Source: Bradyrhizobium ottawaense
GTDB taxonomy: Bacteria; Pseudomonadota; Alphaproteobacteria; Rhizobiales; Xanthobacteraceae
DNA: 64,000 bases
NCBI RefSeq assembly: GCF_002278135.3
Contig: NZ_CP029425.2
Location: forward strand, 7,168,001-7,232,000
Direction of reading: 5' to 3'
The translations under genes were made by a program, and so were the position numbers. The notes under the pieces are model-generated. The model worked only from the letters and a program-made list of their open reading frames with translations, had not been told where the DNA came from and did not search any database. Of this stretch, positions 44,085 through 53,161 are shown piece by piece (positions within the stretch are counted from its first letter, which is position 1; the number at the start of each line of letters is the position of its first letter).

Positions 44085-44765
44085 ATGCAGGATCTTCTCG
44101 CCCGTCCAATCGAGAGAATACCGTTAAGCTCGCACAGTCCGTTGATGAGCGCCAGTGCGCCTCGGATAGCCGACGAGCTTCGGGCGCGACGCGCCGAGCT
44201 TTCCATGATGAAGCCAGCGGAGGCTACCTCGCTGGTGACCGAAATCGAGGACGCCCTCGCCTCCCCATTGCCCAGCAAGGGACAAGAACTCGTCAAGCGC
44301 GCAGACCTGCTCATCGAGGAAGAATTCAAGGCGATGGCGGCCGAGGAGCGCAGGCGTGCGGTGCTCGAAGGTCTTGCGGGCCTGGGATACGAGGTATCGA
44401 AGGGAATGGCGATTGCCTGGGTCCAGAACGGCCAGATCGTCATTCGTAAGGCGGCCAATCCTGGCTACGGAGTAGAGCTCTTGGGCGGACCCAGATCGGA
44501 TCTCCTTCAGGTGCGTGCCGTAGGTATCGGCAGCTCGGCCGAAGCTCGCGATGCAAGTCGTGACCACGACATGGAAACGATCTGGTGCGGCGAGTTCGAT
44601 CGCCTAAAGGCGTTGGTCGCAGAAGCAGGCGGGAATGTTACTATGGAATTCGCAAGGCCGGTCGGTCGCTTCCCTTTGAAGATCGTCTCAGATCCGGGTG
44701 CAAGCCAAGAAGCAGAGATTGTTGAAAGATCACGTCGAGCACGACCAATCAGCCCCCCTCATTAG
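44085..44765 (+). CDS. Unrecognised ORF, Ala/Arg/Glu-rich helical N-terminus
   Basis: A frame of about 226 codons from the ATG at 44085; it stays open upstream, so the true start is uncertain. The first half is helical (APRIADELRARRAELSMMKP, VKRADLLIEEEFKAMAAEER). The second half looks beta-rich (GMAIAWVQNGQIVIRKAANP, GYGVELLGGPRSDLLQVRAV, NVTMEFARPVGRFPLKIVSD). No family is recognised. It has coding-like composition and no stop codons, but no clear ribosome binding site. It could be the C-terminal part of a larger gene truncated by rearrangement near IS21 copy 2. Confidence 0.55.
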   Translation: MQDLLARPIERIPLSSHSPLMSASAPRIADELRARRAELSMMKPAEATSLVTEIEDALASPLPSKGQELVKRADLLIEEEFKAMAAEERRRAVLEGLAGLGYEVSKGMAIAWVQNGQIVIRKAANPGYGVELLGGPRSDLLQVRAVGIGSSAEARDASRDHDMETIWCGEFDRLKALVAEAGGNVTMEFARPVGRFPLKIVSDPGASQEAEIVERSRRARPISPPH

Positions 44766-45392
44766 CAATTTGCAGGTACCCAGCCATTAACGGGGAAGGT
44801 GATCACGCGGATGCTGGCGAAGATCACAAAAGCTCGTAGCATCTCTTGTGCGCGGCCGAGAGCTTTTGCGGGGGTCGTTTGCTTCACATCGAACAGCGCC
44901 GCTCGGGCGACTTCATCATCCAAACTCCTATAGGCCGCGGGCGGCGCCCCTCAGGAGGATACTTCCAAAGATGGGCGGCGATCACTCATAAGCAAAATAG
45001 TAGGACACGGCGCGCCATTTTCCCGAATTTGTGAGGAGGCCGCATTTTTTCCGCACCCTTCCCTGGCAGCACGCCGAAATCCGGCGAACATTGCGACGCC
45101 GCTGCAGCTAGCTCGGCGAAAGTTCGGCGTACCTGGGAAATAATCTTCTCGGCCTCAGAGGGAAGAAAGTGGCCGATGGGCCGCCGTGCAGCTGTGTCAC
45201 CGCATTAGGGATGTCTGGATTGCAGAGAATGTAACCCATCGGCAGTGGGGTTGGTCTGCATTTTCGGCACGTGGAGCCATCCGGTACGCGGCGACCACTC
45301 CTGTCCAGGTGAGATCGGATGATGGGCTGTGCGGCGGTCTTCCTAACCCTAGAGAGTTGCGCCAATTTTCGAAAGACGATTGCGTCGTTCCA
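44766..45392. other. No recognisable gene
   Basis: No convincing reading frame. This is the upstream region of the large NTPase gene. Confidence 0.4.
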
Positions 45393-45411
45393 GTTGATTG
45401 AACCAATCAAC
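45393..45411. promoter_or_regulatory. Perfect 19-bp dyad upstream of the large NTPase gene
   Basis: GTTGATTG-AAC-CAATCAAC is a perfect inverted repeat with a 3-base centre, 61 bases before the GTG start and 112 before the ATG alternative. It has the size of a dimeric repressor operator. The binding protein is unknown. Confidence 0.5.
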
Positions 45412-45472
45412 ACACGTAAGCTCTCAAGCTGCAAATAGTCATCGCCAATAGTTTTCAATACTCATAGCCGAG

Positions 45473-48400
45473 GTGGCGCCTTCAATCGGCGATCCCCTGC
45501 CCAATTTCCCGTCGAGACCTTTCATGACTTCACCAGAAGCCCTAGACGTACTGATTCTAATCGCGCTGACGGAAGAAGCAGAGACGTTTCACGATTTGCC
45601 GTTTCATAAGCTGAAGGAGGCGCCTCGACTGGGCATTTTTCAGTATCACTCCTTTGAATACGAAGACGCGAACGGCACCTCCCGGCGGGGCGCGTTGGTG
45701 AGCGTGGGCGAAATCGGCCTGCGAATCCGGGATGCGGCGCTTCGCTTTTCGGAGAAATTCTCACCCAAGCTGGTGTTGAACGTCGGCATTTCGGGCCGAA
45801 TAAAGGACGCTCGGGTTGGTGACGTCGTCGTCCCCACTCACATCAATGTCATTGATTACCGAGCGGCTGCGCAGGACGACGAAAAGAATGGGTATGAAAT
45901 ACTTCCCGGCGGCAAACCGGCTCCCGTGAGCATCAGTGCCGGATACGTCGTAAATTCTGTCCCATTCAAGAAGAAGAACAAGCTTCCCAGCATTGACAAT
46001 TTCGCCAAACGAATGGGTTACACCCTCACCCCAAATGAGCGACGGAAGCTGAAAGAATGGGAGGGTGTCAAGGACCTCGCCAAGACGCCGACCGTGGTGA
46101 GCGGGCCTTTTGCAGTCAGCAATCTGCTGATCAAATCAGCGCGCTTCAAAGAACACGTATTGAAGAACGCGGATCGCAACTATGTTGCCGCCGATATGGA
46201 AAGCGGGCTTATTGCGGATGGGCTACTTACATTGACACCGGCGCCGCCATTTTATGCAGTCAGAGCTATCAGTGACCCGGCCACAACACAGAAGCCGGAA
46301 TACGATGCGATCGGCAACGGACTTATCCGCCGCTGGGCGATGTCGAATGCACTGGATACGGTCAAATTACTCATCGCTGAGCCTAGTCTCTTTGGAGACG
46401 AGCGAAAGCTGAGCGGAGTTAGTGGCGTCCCGGAAGACTACAGTCCAGAGTATCCAGGACAGCGAATACTAGGCGCCCCCTCCACTTCAGATTTCGACGA
46501 TCGTTTTTCGAATATGCGCATTACCGTCTCGAAAAGAGATCATGGTGAGACCGTTCTTCCAATTCGGTTTTCGAAGCTCTTGAGCGAAATATTGGAAAAG
46601 CCCAGAGCCGGGTCGTTCCTGGTCCAGGGGCGCGGCGGCGGCGGAAAGACGGCACTCCTGCGAGCCCTCCAGCTTTCAGTTAATGATGCGCACGAAGCAC
46701 CCAAAACAGTGTTCCTCGACGCCCGCAAAATAATCAAGGAAGCCGGATCGGCCGATGCCGTTTCGGTTCTTCGAAGACGTGTCGATCGGGATGCTCCCGG
46801 CCTGATCGACACGAAGGACAACGTTATCGTTTTTCTGGATGGGTTGATCGGAACGGACAGCGAGCGCCCGATCATCGAGGCGCTTTCCCAGCTGCTCGCG
46901 CGCAACGAGCCAACGCTGGTGATCGCGTTCGGAATTGATCATTATGAACTCCAAGCGGACTCAAATGATTACCCTCCGACGCCTTACCTTCACAACAGAA
47001 AGCACGACCGTACGGTCGACTTGAAAGCGATCTCAGTAAACGATGACGCTTTAGCAACGGCGGTTATTGGCGGTATCGTCCGAACGAGCGGAACGAGCAC
47101 GAGCGAGTCACCCGAGGCGATCATTGCTGCGCTTCGAACGCTCGGGTTTCTTTATCTCAATCATTTCGTGGTATCCATATATCTACACAATGCCGGGAAG
47201 ATGGCGTTCGAAGGCAAGAACAGCTCGGCCTTTGTGATCCAATCGATGCAAAACCTCTACGGCGACCTCTACGGCCGCTTCACGAGCCGGCAGTTCAATC
47301 TGCTTTGCGTAGCAGCTCTGCGGTCTTACTGCCGGATCCTGGTGAAAAGTGCCGGATCTCCAGAGCTTGCGACCGCGCATGACCGATACGAGAGCGACTT
47401 CGCGCTTTTTCCACGCATTGTCCAAACCGCACTGATCGCCAAGGCTGTCGTCTATATCCTCGGTGAATTCAACAATCCCAAGAGTAGCAGCGCGATCTTC
47501 AAGTCTACGGGTATTAACGAGGAGCTTTTTCTATCATTGGTGTTTGGCAACGACGTCAACAGCGCTGTCAAGGATCTCATGGCCGACCAGCGCGTCGAGG
47601 ACGCAGTGCTCTCCGCAGCGCACAAGATCTCGGACACCCTTGAGCCCGCTTCACTTTCCTATGCTTTGTATCTTTTCGGACGTGCGCGCTCCGAACGGGG
47701 CAGGCTTCGGGCCGAAAAAGCTTTCGACACAGCCGCTCAAGTGTTGCTGGATCCAGGCACAATATCGCCGAGCGAACAGACCAAATTCTGGCGGCTCGCA
47801 AGACGCTCGCTCTATATCAGCCGCTCGCTAAATGGCGACAAGAAAGCAACCGACTCTTACATCGCCGCCGTCATCAGCGATCCCTATGAAGATCGCTTGA
47901 ACCGGAGCTTTCATCTCGAATACTACCGTGATCACAATGCCACAGGCGTCACAGTGGCGCTCGACCATGAAGACAGAGGAGGTAATTGGCGTCGTACTCG
48001 CCAGTTGCTTGGACGACGGATAGAGGCCGCGATAAGCAGCGGAACGACGGGCGAATACGATCGAATCTGCATTCTGACGTATTTTTCGCTGGTTCGGTAT
48101 CGTCATGAACTCGCGAAATTATCAACAGAACAACGTGAACAAGAGGCGGGTCTCATAAAGAGGCTCATGGCCAGCAACGTGACGTTGGGCCCAGAGCTTT
48201 CAGCCTTTCTAATCATGGTTGAACACGCACTTTCGCGAGAACTCTACTCAAGCCTTGATGCGGTGGTTGAGCTATTTGCCACGAAAGCAATACCGCGGAT
48301 CGGGTGGGTTGATCGCCAGATGACGGCCGAAAAGCAGGTTGTGGAAAGTGTCGCTTCGCATGCCTATGGTGCGATGCTTCTCGTCGACCTTCTGAGCGAA

Positions 48401-48841
48401 CGACTGACGCCGAAACTCGATCCAAAAGAAACAACCCAGATCATCCGAATCCTTTTGTATCACGATATCGCAGAGGCCTACATCGGCGACTACCGCCCTA
48501 CCGACGGCGAGACGAAGTCAAAGGAGATACCAACGATGCATCGCATCGCCGCGCTAGCTACCTATCAGCATTTACCTGGCCTAGCCGCCTCGTTCAGTCA
48601 CTTTCAAAGGTTTGAGACAGGGGCCGATCGGTGCGCGAGCTTGGCTCGCGATTTTGACAAGTTGGACGCCGTTTTCCAGGCGCTAGTCTATGCCAACCAT
48701 TTTCCAACGCTCGATAATCGACGACAGTTCGTCACTGGCAATAAGGAGCGGATCTCAGATCCAGTCCTTCGCGAGATCGCGGATGAGATCTGGCGCCGCA
48801 TTGAAAAAATGCCATTGAAGTCCACAACCGCCGCCTCCTGA
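45473..48841 (+). CDS. Nucleoside phosphorylase - P-loop NTPase - HD nucleotidase fusion protein (candidate antiviral STAND-type)
   Basis: A 1122-residue protein with three parts. Residues about 20-310 are a PNP/MTAN-like nucleoside phosphorylase domain: LILIALTEEAETF, LVLNVGISGRIKDARVGDVV, YVAADMESG with the ribose-binding Met-Glu, and AVRAISDPA with the base-binding Asp. Residues about 350-560 hold a P-loop NTPase (Walker A QGRGGGGKTALL near 385, Walker B NVIVFLDG near 451). A helical, TPR-like stretch follows (about 560-930). Residues about 955-1075 are a YfbR-like HD domain: ESVASHAYG, LLYHDIAEAYIGDY and DFDKLDAVF, with all metal ligands. The GTG at 45473 is the longest start; ATG at 45524 is also possible. 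PNP domains act as ATP nucleosidases in some phage-defence proteins, so an NTPase that senses infection and destroys nucleotides is a reasonable inference. Confidence 0.85.
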   Translation: MAPSIGDPLPNFPSRPFMTSPEALDVLILIALTEEAETFHDLPFHKLKEAPRLGIFQYHSFEYEDANGTSRRGALVSVGEIGLRIRDAALRFSEKFSPKLVLNVGISGRIKDARVGDVVVPTHINVIDYRAAAQDDEKNGYEILPGGKPAPVSISAGYVVNSVPFKKKNKLPSIDNFAKRMGYTLTPNERRKLKEWEGVKDLAKTPTVVSGPFAVSNLLIKSARFKEHVLKNADRNYVAADMESGLIADGLLTLTPAPPFYAVRAISDPATTQKPEYDAIGNGLIRRWAMSNALDTVKLLIAEPSLFGDERKLSGVSGVPEDYSPEYPGQRILGAPSTSDFDDRFSNMRITVSKRDHGETVLPIRFSKLLSEILEKPRAGSFLVQGRGGGGKTALLRALQLSVNDAHEAPKTVFLDARKIIKEAGSADAVSVLRRRVDRDAPGLIDTKDNVIVFLDGLIGTDSERPIIEALSQLLARNEPTLVIAFGIDHYELQADSNDYPPTPYLHNRKHDRTVDLKAISVNDDALATAVIGGIVRTSGTSTSESPEAIIAALRTLGFLYLNHFVVSIYLHNAGKMAFEGKNSSAFVIQSMQNLYGDLYGRFTSRQFNLLCVAALRSYCRILVKSAGSPELATAHDRYESDFALFPRIVQTALIAKAVVYILGEFNNPKSSSAIFKSTGINEELFLSLVFGNDVNSAVKDLMADQRVEDAVLSAAHKISDTLEPASLSYALYLFGRARSERGRLRAEKAFDTAAQVLLDPGTISPSEQTKFWRLARRSLYISRSLNGDKKATDSYIAAVISDPYEDRLNRSFHLEYYRDHNATGVTVALDHEDRGGNWRRTRQLLGRRIEAAISSGTTGEYDRICILTYFSLVRYRHELAKLSTEQREQEAGLIKRLMASNVTLGPELSAFLIMVEHALSRELYSSLDAVVELFATKAIPRIGWVDRQMTAEKQVVESVASHAYGAMLLVDLLSERLTPKLDPKETTQIIRILLYHDIAEAYIGDYRPTDGETKSKEIPTMHRIAALATYQHLPGLAASFSHFQRFETGADRCASLARDFDKLDAVFQALVYANHFPTLDNRRQFVTGNKERISDPVLREIADEIWRRIEKMPLKSTTAAS

Positions 48842-49078
48842 TGAACCTTGCATGATCCAACGGCATCGCTGTGCCCTTCGAACCCAGGAAGAGGGACTAG
48901 CGGCGGCCGGCCAACAACTCTCGCGGATCCGACACCTGATCGCTCCGCCTCCCTTTTTCAGTCCGATTGGCTGCAGAACGCGTGAACTCGTTCGATACCG
49001 CCCGCGACGTCATCCATGCCAAGCAAGCTCTTTACCTAATTCAACTCAACGTCTAGCTGAAGTATTGGGGGCTGATAC

Positions 49079-49900
49079 ATGCATTGCGATAAAGTCTTTT
49101 CGCTATTGCTAGCATTTTCACTTGCGGCCTGCGGAACTCAACTGCCTGACTTGACCGGCCAGCAGGCACTTCCTCGGGACCGATTGATCGGCGCAATACA
49201 CTGCGAACTCGCCGACGCCATCCGGGAACAGCTTCTTCACAGGACCGATCGCCGTTTCCTGATCGACTGGCAAGCTGCTTACACAATTACACTCAAAGGC
49301 AACGAGACCGGCACACTCGCAGCAGATGCCAACAAAATTCCGATTCCCTTCGATAGGGTCGATTCAGCCTGAACGTCTCCGACATCGATTTTCGTGCTGC
49401 CCCTTGCGCCGAGACTTATGCAACTGCAACTCATCCTTTTCTGCGCGGCAACATCGGCTTTGGTCAATGGCTGAACGAGGCGCTCGGTACGAGCATCTCG
49501 GATGGCTTGATCGCAAACCATCCGGACCGCCTCACCAGTGTCGGAAATACGTTCCAATTTGTCGTGCTCGCGACGGCAGCAATTTTCGCGATCGTGACGT
49601 CGAGGCCAGGCTCGACCACTGCTGGCTTGCCAGGATAAGGCGAAGGCGTCCGTCCTGGACATGGAAGCAATTGACCGACGAATCCCTGAAACAGAAGCAG
49701 CTGAAGCTGAGGGTCAGCTATCGCAAGGCGTACGAGCGCTACCTCAGGCTTGATGAATTCGGACCGATCAACAACAAGATGGTGCGCGACATCGAACTCC
49801 GCGACCTGGAAAAGGTCCGGAACCAAAACCGCGCCCGGCGAAGGTCAGGCCGAACCTGTTCGAGCGCTTTGGAATTCGTCCCTGGAGCCCGCACGATTGC
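49079..49900 (+). pseudogene. Bradyrhizobium-type lipoprotein, frameshifted
   Basis: The start encodes a lipoprotein signal (VFSLLLAFSLAACGTQLPDL, lipobox LAAC) followed by TGQQALPRDRLIGAIHCELA and FLIDWQAAYTITLKGNETGT. The frame stops at 49372 and continues in another with SLNVSDIDFRAAPCAETYAT, GNIGFGQWLNEALGTSISDG and VGNTFQFVVLATA, then again shifts. The combined order resembles hypothetical lipoproteins common in Bradyrhizobium (about 350-400 residues). At least two frameshifts make it non-functional. The cellular role of the family is unknown. Confidence 0.7.
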
Positions 49901-50314
49901 AGGACAACGATGACGACGTTCCTGGATGACCGCAGACTGGGCGGCGCCGCCAGCGCGATACTTGCCCACAAGCAACCGAACTCGGATTCCAGCCGGGAGG
50001 CGCGCGAGAGGCTCGCTCCAGTCATCGAGCAGCACTACAATCTTTCGCAACGCATTCGATTGAAGGCTGATGGCCTGGCTCTTTGGGTCAAGGCCGTCCT
50101 GAGTGCCACAATCGGGAGCAGAGGCGTTTCCAGGCCGCCTCGCAACGTCGCGCGGCCGCGTGACCGGGAGGACCTACGTAAAAAGCGCGGAGGAGATCGA
50201 GGCATACGCGAGAGTTTCTTCGTGCGTCCGCGCTTTGTCAGCCGGCATTTTTTGTCCGCCATCGAAAGCCTAAGCGGCGCATTGGCCATTCGGATCGCTC
50301 TGCCCGGTGCCCGC
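49901..50314. other. No recognisable gene
   Basis: A plus-strand frame (49910-50332) is open but Arg-rich and without a domain. It may be degraded 3' sequence of the lipoprotein gene. Confidence 0.3.
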
Positions 50315-51940
50315 TTAGGGCCGCATGCGTGAAGCGAAACGGTGCAGCTCCACCCGGTCCTGATCGTTGAGATAGAAGCCTCGGGCCGGATATTCGTTCG
50401 TGCCGCCCTTTAGGACGCGTCGCTCCTCAATCTGCGAAATGAGATAGGCGAAAGCCGGATTGAAGCGCCGGAGCGGCCAGCCCGTTTCCTTGTGCAGTTC
50501 CTCAACGCCGACGGTTCCCTTCTTGGCCAGAACCGTATCGACGAGAGTCACGACGTCGACGGCAGGATCGCCCCCCAAGGCGTAGGGATCGAACGTGATG
50601 TAGAGGCTGGCATTGCTGGTCATGCGCGGCAGCCGTTTGGCGACGAACGAGGTTGTATTGATAAAGTCATCCGTCGACAATTCAGCGACGGCGAAAGCCA
50701 GCTCATCAAGCGAGGCATCAGGAAACGCGGCAATCAACTCGTCCTCTGGTATGAAATCGCTATAGCCGTGGGTCGATTCCTTGGCGATCCACAGACCGAT
50801 CTTGACCGCGAGCGGTCCTAGCTCGCCAATTTTCACTGCAGCAGTCTCCCTTGTAGGCGGCGCGACGATGGCTTTCGTCGTCGAATTTTCCACCGGTGGC
50901 GGCGAGCCATTGGCCAGCCAGGCGTCCAGACCATTGACGACCATCTGACCAATTTCAGCGAATTGCAGGATTTCGTCGCCGACGAGCGGCACGGTCTCGC
51001 CGAGCCGGGAATCAGCGGCGTGCTCGGCGAAAGCTGCATCCGCAACGCCAAGGTTGTGCCCGATGACATGGCGCTTTTGAATATTCAGTGTCAAAACCGC
51101 AAGCGCGGCCGGCGAGAGCACGGCATAGGGATCGAAATCGAACTCCGCGAAGCGTTGTTGCCCGCGGCCAATATTCTGAAACGCGTTGCCGACCGTTTTT
51201 GCGTCCGGCGAACCAGCTGGTCGAATTGCCACTTTGTGAAGATAGACCGTCTTGAGCGTCGCTTCGAAGGCGGTCAGCACGTCCTCGTGGGCGTTGCCCA
51301 GGAGCCGATAGGCCAACTCGCTCTGGTCCTCGCCAAGGCCGTGGGCCAGTTTGACCTGATCCCGCACCAGCATCACTTCGCGGGCGAAATGGAGATGGAT
51401 GTTCGGGGCGCCGCAATCGGGACAGAACAGCGAAATGGCGAAAACGCCGTAGTCACGGCCGCACTCGTCGCAGATCAATTCACGTAGCAAATCGCTGCGC
51501 ACGAAGCGGGGCACCGGCTTGTGTACGGGCCGGGGACCAGCCTTGATCTTGATCGATTTGCTTCCCGAAAACTTCCGCCCGAGATCTTCAAACATCCCGT
51601 GGATCGCTTCCTGCATGTCTGCGCGCGCCGCATGTTCCACGATCTTTCTCGCGGCAGCGAGATCGTCAGGATGCGTGAAGTCGTTGTCGGGCGCGACGAC
51701 GCCGCTGTAGGGGCAAACCGTTTCGGGAACGCCCGGTTGATGCGACATGCGGGGTGTCATCGCCTCCGGCAACGAGAAGCCCTCGACTCGACTGCCCATG
51801 ACGAAATGGCGCGGGTGCGCGTGTTCGTTGGGCGAGTATCGATACACCCGGCCGTCCGGCGTTTGCGGCAAGGGAATTCCGAGCTGCATGGTGCTACCCG
51901 ATTTGCCCCGCTGGTACTTTTCAAGATTCCGAAATCTCAC
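50315..51940 (-). CDS. Unrecognised 541-residue protein with a zinc-ribbon motif
   Basis: A four-cysteine zinc ribbon is clear near residues 155-180: CDECGRDYGVFAIS then LFCPDCGAPN. The N-terminal part is polar. The middle is helical (RDQVKLAHGLGEDQSELAYR, AHEDVLTAFEATLKTVYLHK). The C-terminal 150 residues contain winged-helix-like stretches (VGVEELHKETGWPLRRFNPA, AYLISQIEERRVLKGG). The start is the GTG at 51940 with GAGGGA ten bases upstream; ATG at 51889 is the alternative. No family is recognised. Single gene, between defence-type genes on both sides. DNA or RNA binding is plausible from the ribbon, but no function can be assigned. Confidence 0.75.
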   Translation of the reverse strand: MRFRNLEKYQRGKSGSTMQLGIPLPQTPDGRVYRYSPNEHAHPRHFVMGSRVEGFSLPEAMTPRMSHQPGVPETVCPYSGVVAPDNDFTHPDDLAAARKIVEHAARADMQEAIHGMFEDLGRKFSGSKSIKIKAGPRPVHKPVPRFVRSDLLRELICDECGRDYGVFAISLFCPDCGAPNIHLHFAREVMLVRDQVKLAHGLGEDQSELAYRLLGNAHEDVLTAFEATLKTVYLHKVAIRPAGSPDAKTVGNAFQNIGRGQQRFAEFDFDPYAVLSPAALAVLTLNIQKRHVIGHNLGVADAAFAEHAADSRLGETVPLVGDEILQFAEIGQMVVNGLDAWLANGSPPPVENSTTKAIVAPPTRETAAVKIGELGPLAVKIGLWIAKESTHGYSDFIPEDELIAAFPDASLDELAFAVAELSTDDFINTTSFVAKRLPRMTSNASLYITFDPYALGGDPAVDVVTLVDTVLAKKGTVGVEELHKETGWPLRRFNPAFAYLISQIEERRVLKGGTNEYPARGFYLNDQDRVELHRFASRMRP

Positions 51941-52115
51941 AGTCAGGCATCCCTCGAGATATTAGGGTTACGGCGAATCTGTTCTCGATATCCAGCCTAC
52001 CAGGCTCGTTGGCCGTTTTGGCTATCCGAATTACGGTGTGGATATCGCGATCAGGCGGTTGCGGAGCCGGTAGTTCAGCACGCGATTGGCAGCGGTTTTT
52101 TAACCGGCTGGCGTG
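51941..52115. other. Intergenic
   Basis: Contains the promoter of the zinc-ribbon gene. Nothing else is recognised. Confidence 0.4.
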
Positions 52116-52292
52116 ATGCCGATGATCGGCATGGGCATGATCATCCAGCAGGTGCTGCTGGCGATCAAGGTGATCACGGTAATCACGGGAACGGCAATGC
52201 TCACGCTGCTGGTGCTGCTGGTGCTGCTAGTGTCGATGACGATGATCGGCGTCATTAGCAGCACCATGGTCGACCCAGCTAGGTCTCCCTAG
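52116..52292 (+). CDS. Possible small hydrophobic membrane peptide
   Basis: The frame encodes 58 residues with one long hydrophobic stretch (IIQQVLLAIKVITVITGTAM then LTLLVLLVLLVSMTMIGVIS). Third positions are strongly GC-rich, as in real genes here. The +1 frame of the same DNA instead gives a Gly/His/Asp/Ala repeat (GDQGDHGNHGNGNAHAAGAA), and the DNA itself is repetitive (CTGCTGGTG units), so the hydrophobic frame may be an accident. No ribosome binding site is obvious. Such peptides can be toxins of small toxin-antitoxin systems, but this is speculation. Confidence 0.3.
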   Translation: MPMIGMGMIIQQVLLAIKVITVITGTAMLTLLVLLVLLVSMTMIGVISSTMVDPARSP

Positions 52293-52364
52293 CCCCGTCC
52301 TTCAGGGTGCGAGCTTCCTCTGCGCGCGACATCAGAAACTCCGCGAGCGTCTTTGCCACATCCT

Positions 52365-53161
52365 TCAGCGGGCCGGGTCGACCGCGACCTGCTTAGTGAA
52401 CGCCGCCCACTGATCCTTTTTGCCGGCGTCCTCGGTGAAGGCCGCGGTGAACGCGTCCGGCAATGCGGTCGGAATCTCGGTCTTGCGGCAAGTGAACGTC
52501 GCCTTGATGGCGCGGGCTAGGGCGTCGTCGTCGAACTTGTAGGAGCGGATCAACACCCAGACGTCGTAGAAGTCCTTTAGTCGGCTATTCGCGAGGCCAA
52601 GCGCGACCATCGCCTGGAACTTCTCGGCAATGACGGTCTCGCGCGGATAGGAACGCAGCTTCGGCGCCGGGAAATCCAGCAGGACCGGCAGGTCGGTCTC
52701 CTGCACGCCGGGCTCGATGGCGTCGCCGAACGCGATGTCGATCACGACGCGAACGCGGGCGTTATCGACCGCTGCATTGCTCTTGATCCGGACGCCGCCG
52801 TATTCGTTTTCGTCGCGGATGCGGTCGACGGTGAAGCTGGCCGGTCGAAGATGACGCCGTCGGCTGTGTCGACGGCGGCGATCTCCTTGAAGATTGCCAA
52901 CAGCGCGTCGGGGTCGGGATTGCCCGAGCCGAGAAGATCGAGGTCGGGCGTTGGCCGGAACTGGTTGTCGACCCAGGTCGCAAGCAGCATCGCGCCCTTA
53001 AGGACGAAGCGGTTACGGTAATCCGTCGAGCCAAGGCGATATAGCAGCCGTTCAAGCACATAGCGGGTAAGGAGAAGGTCGAACGGCTGGTTACGCTCCT
53101 TGGAAAGCGTGAGCAGCCGCGCACGAACCGAGGCCGCGACATGCTTGGGTGGGTTAGCCAT
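52365..53161 (-). pseudogene. abiEii: AbiEii nucleotidyltransferase toxin, frameshifted (module 1)
   Basis: The 5' frame has the nucleotidyltransferase core FVLKGAMLLATW and PTPDLDLLGSG. At about 52845 a single base appears to be missing (the DNA GACCGGCCAGC for an expected F-D-P-A-S-F). The reading then continues in the next frame as SFTVDRIRDENEYGGVRIKS, VVIDIAFGDAIEPG, SYPRETVIAEKFQAMVALGL and LKDFYDVWVLI, all conserved in type IV AbiEii toxins. Its ATG overlaps the antitoxin stop by 8 bases. Loss of the toxin by frameshift next to an intact antitoxin is a common fate of such modules. A sequencing error could also explain one missing base. Confidence 0.85.

Noticed and set aside
45108..45458. 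A 116-codon minus-strand frame divergent from the large NTPase gene
   Set aside because: It starts at a TTG with no ribosome binding site, covers the operator-like dyad, and has no recognised domain.
52185..52250. CTGCTGGTG repeats considered as a CRISPR or tandem-repeat array
   Set aside because: No spacer-repeat structure and no cas genes in the window; it is a short codon-like repeat.
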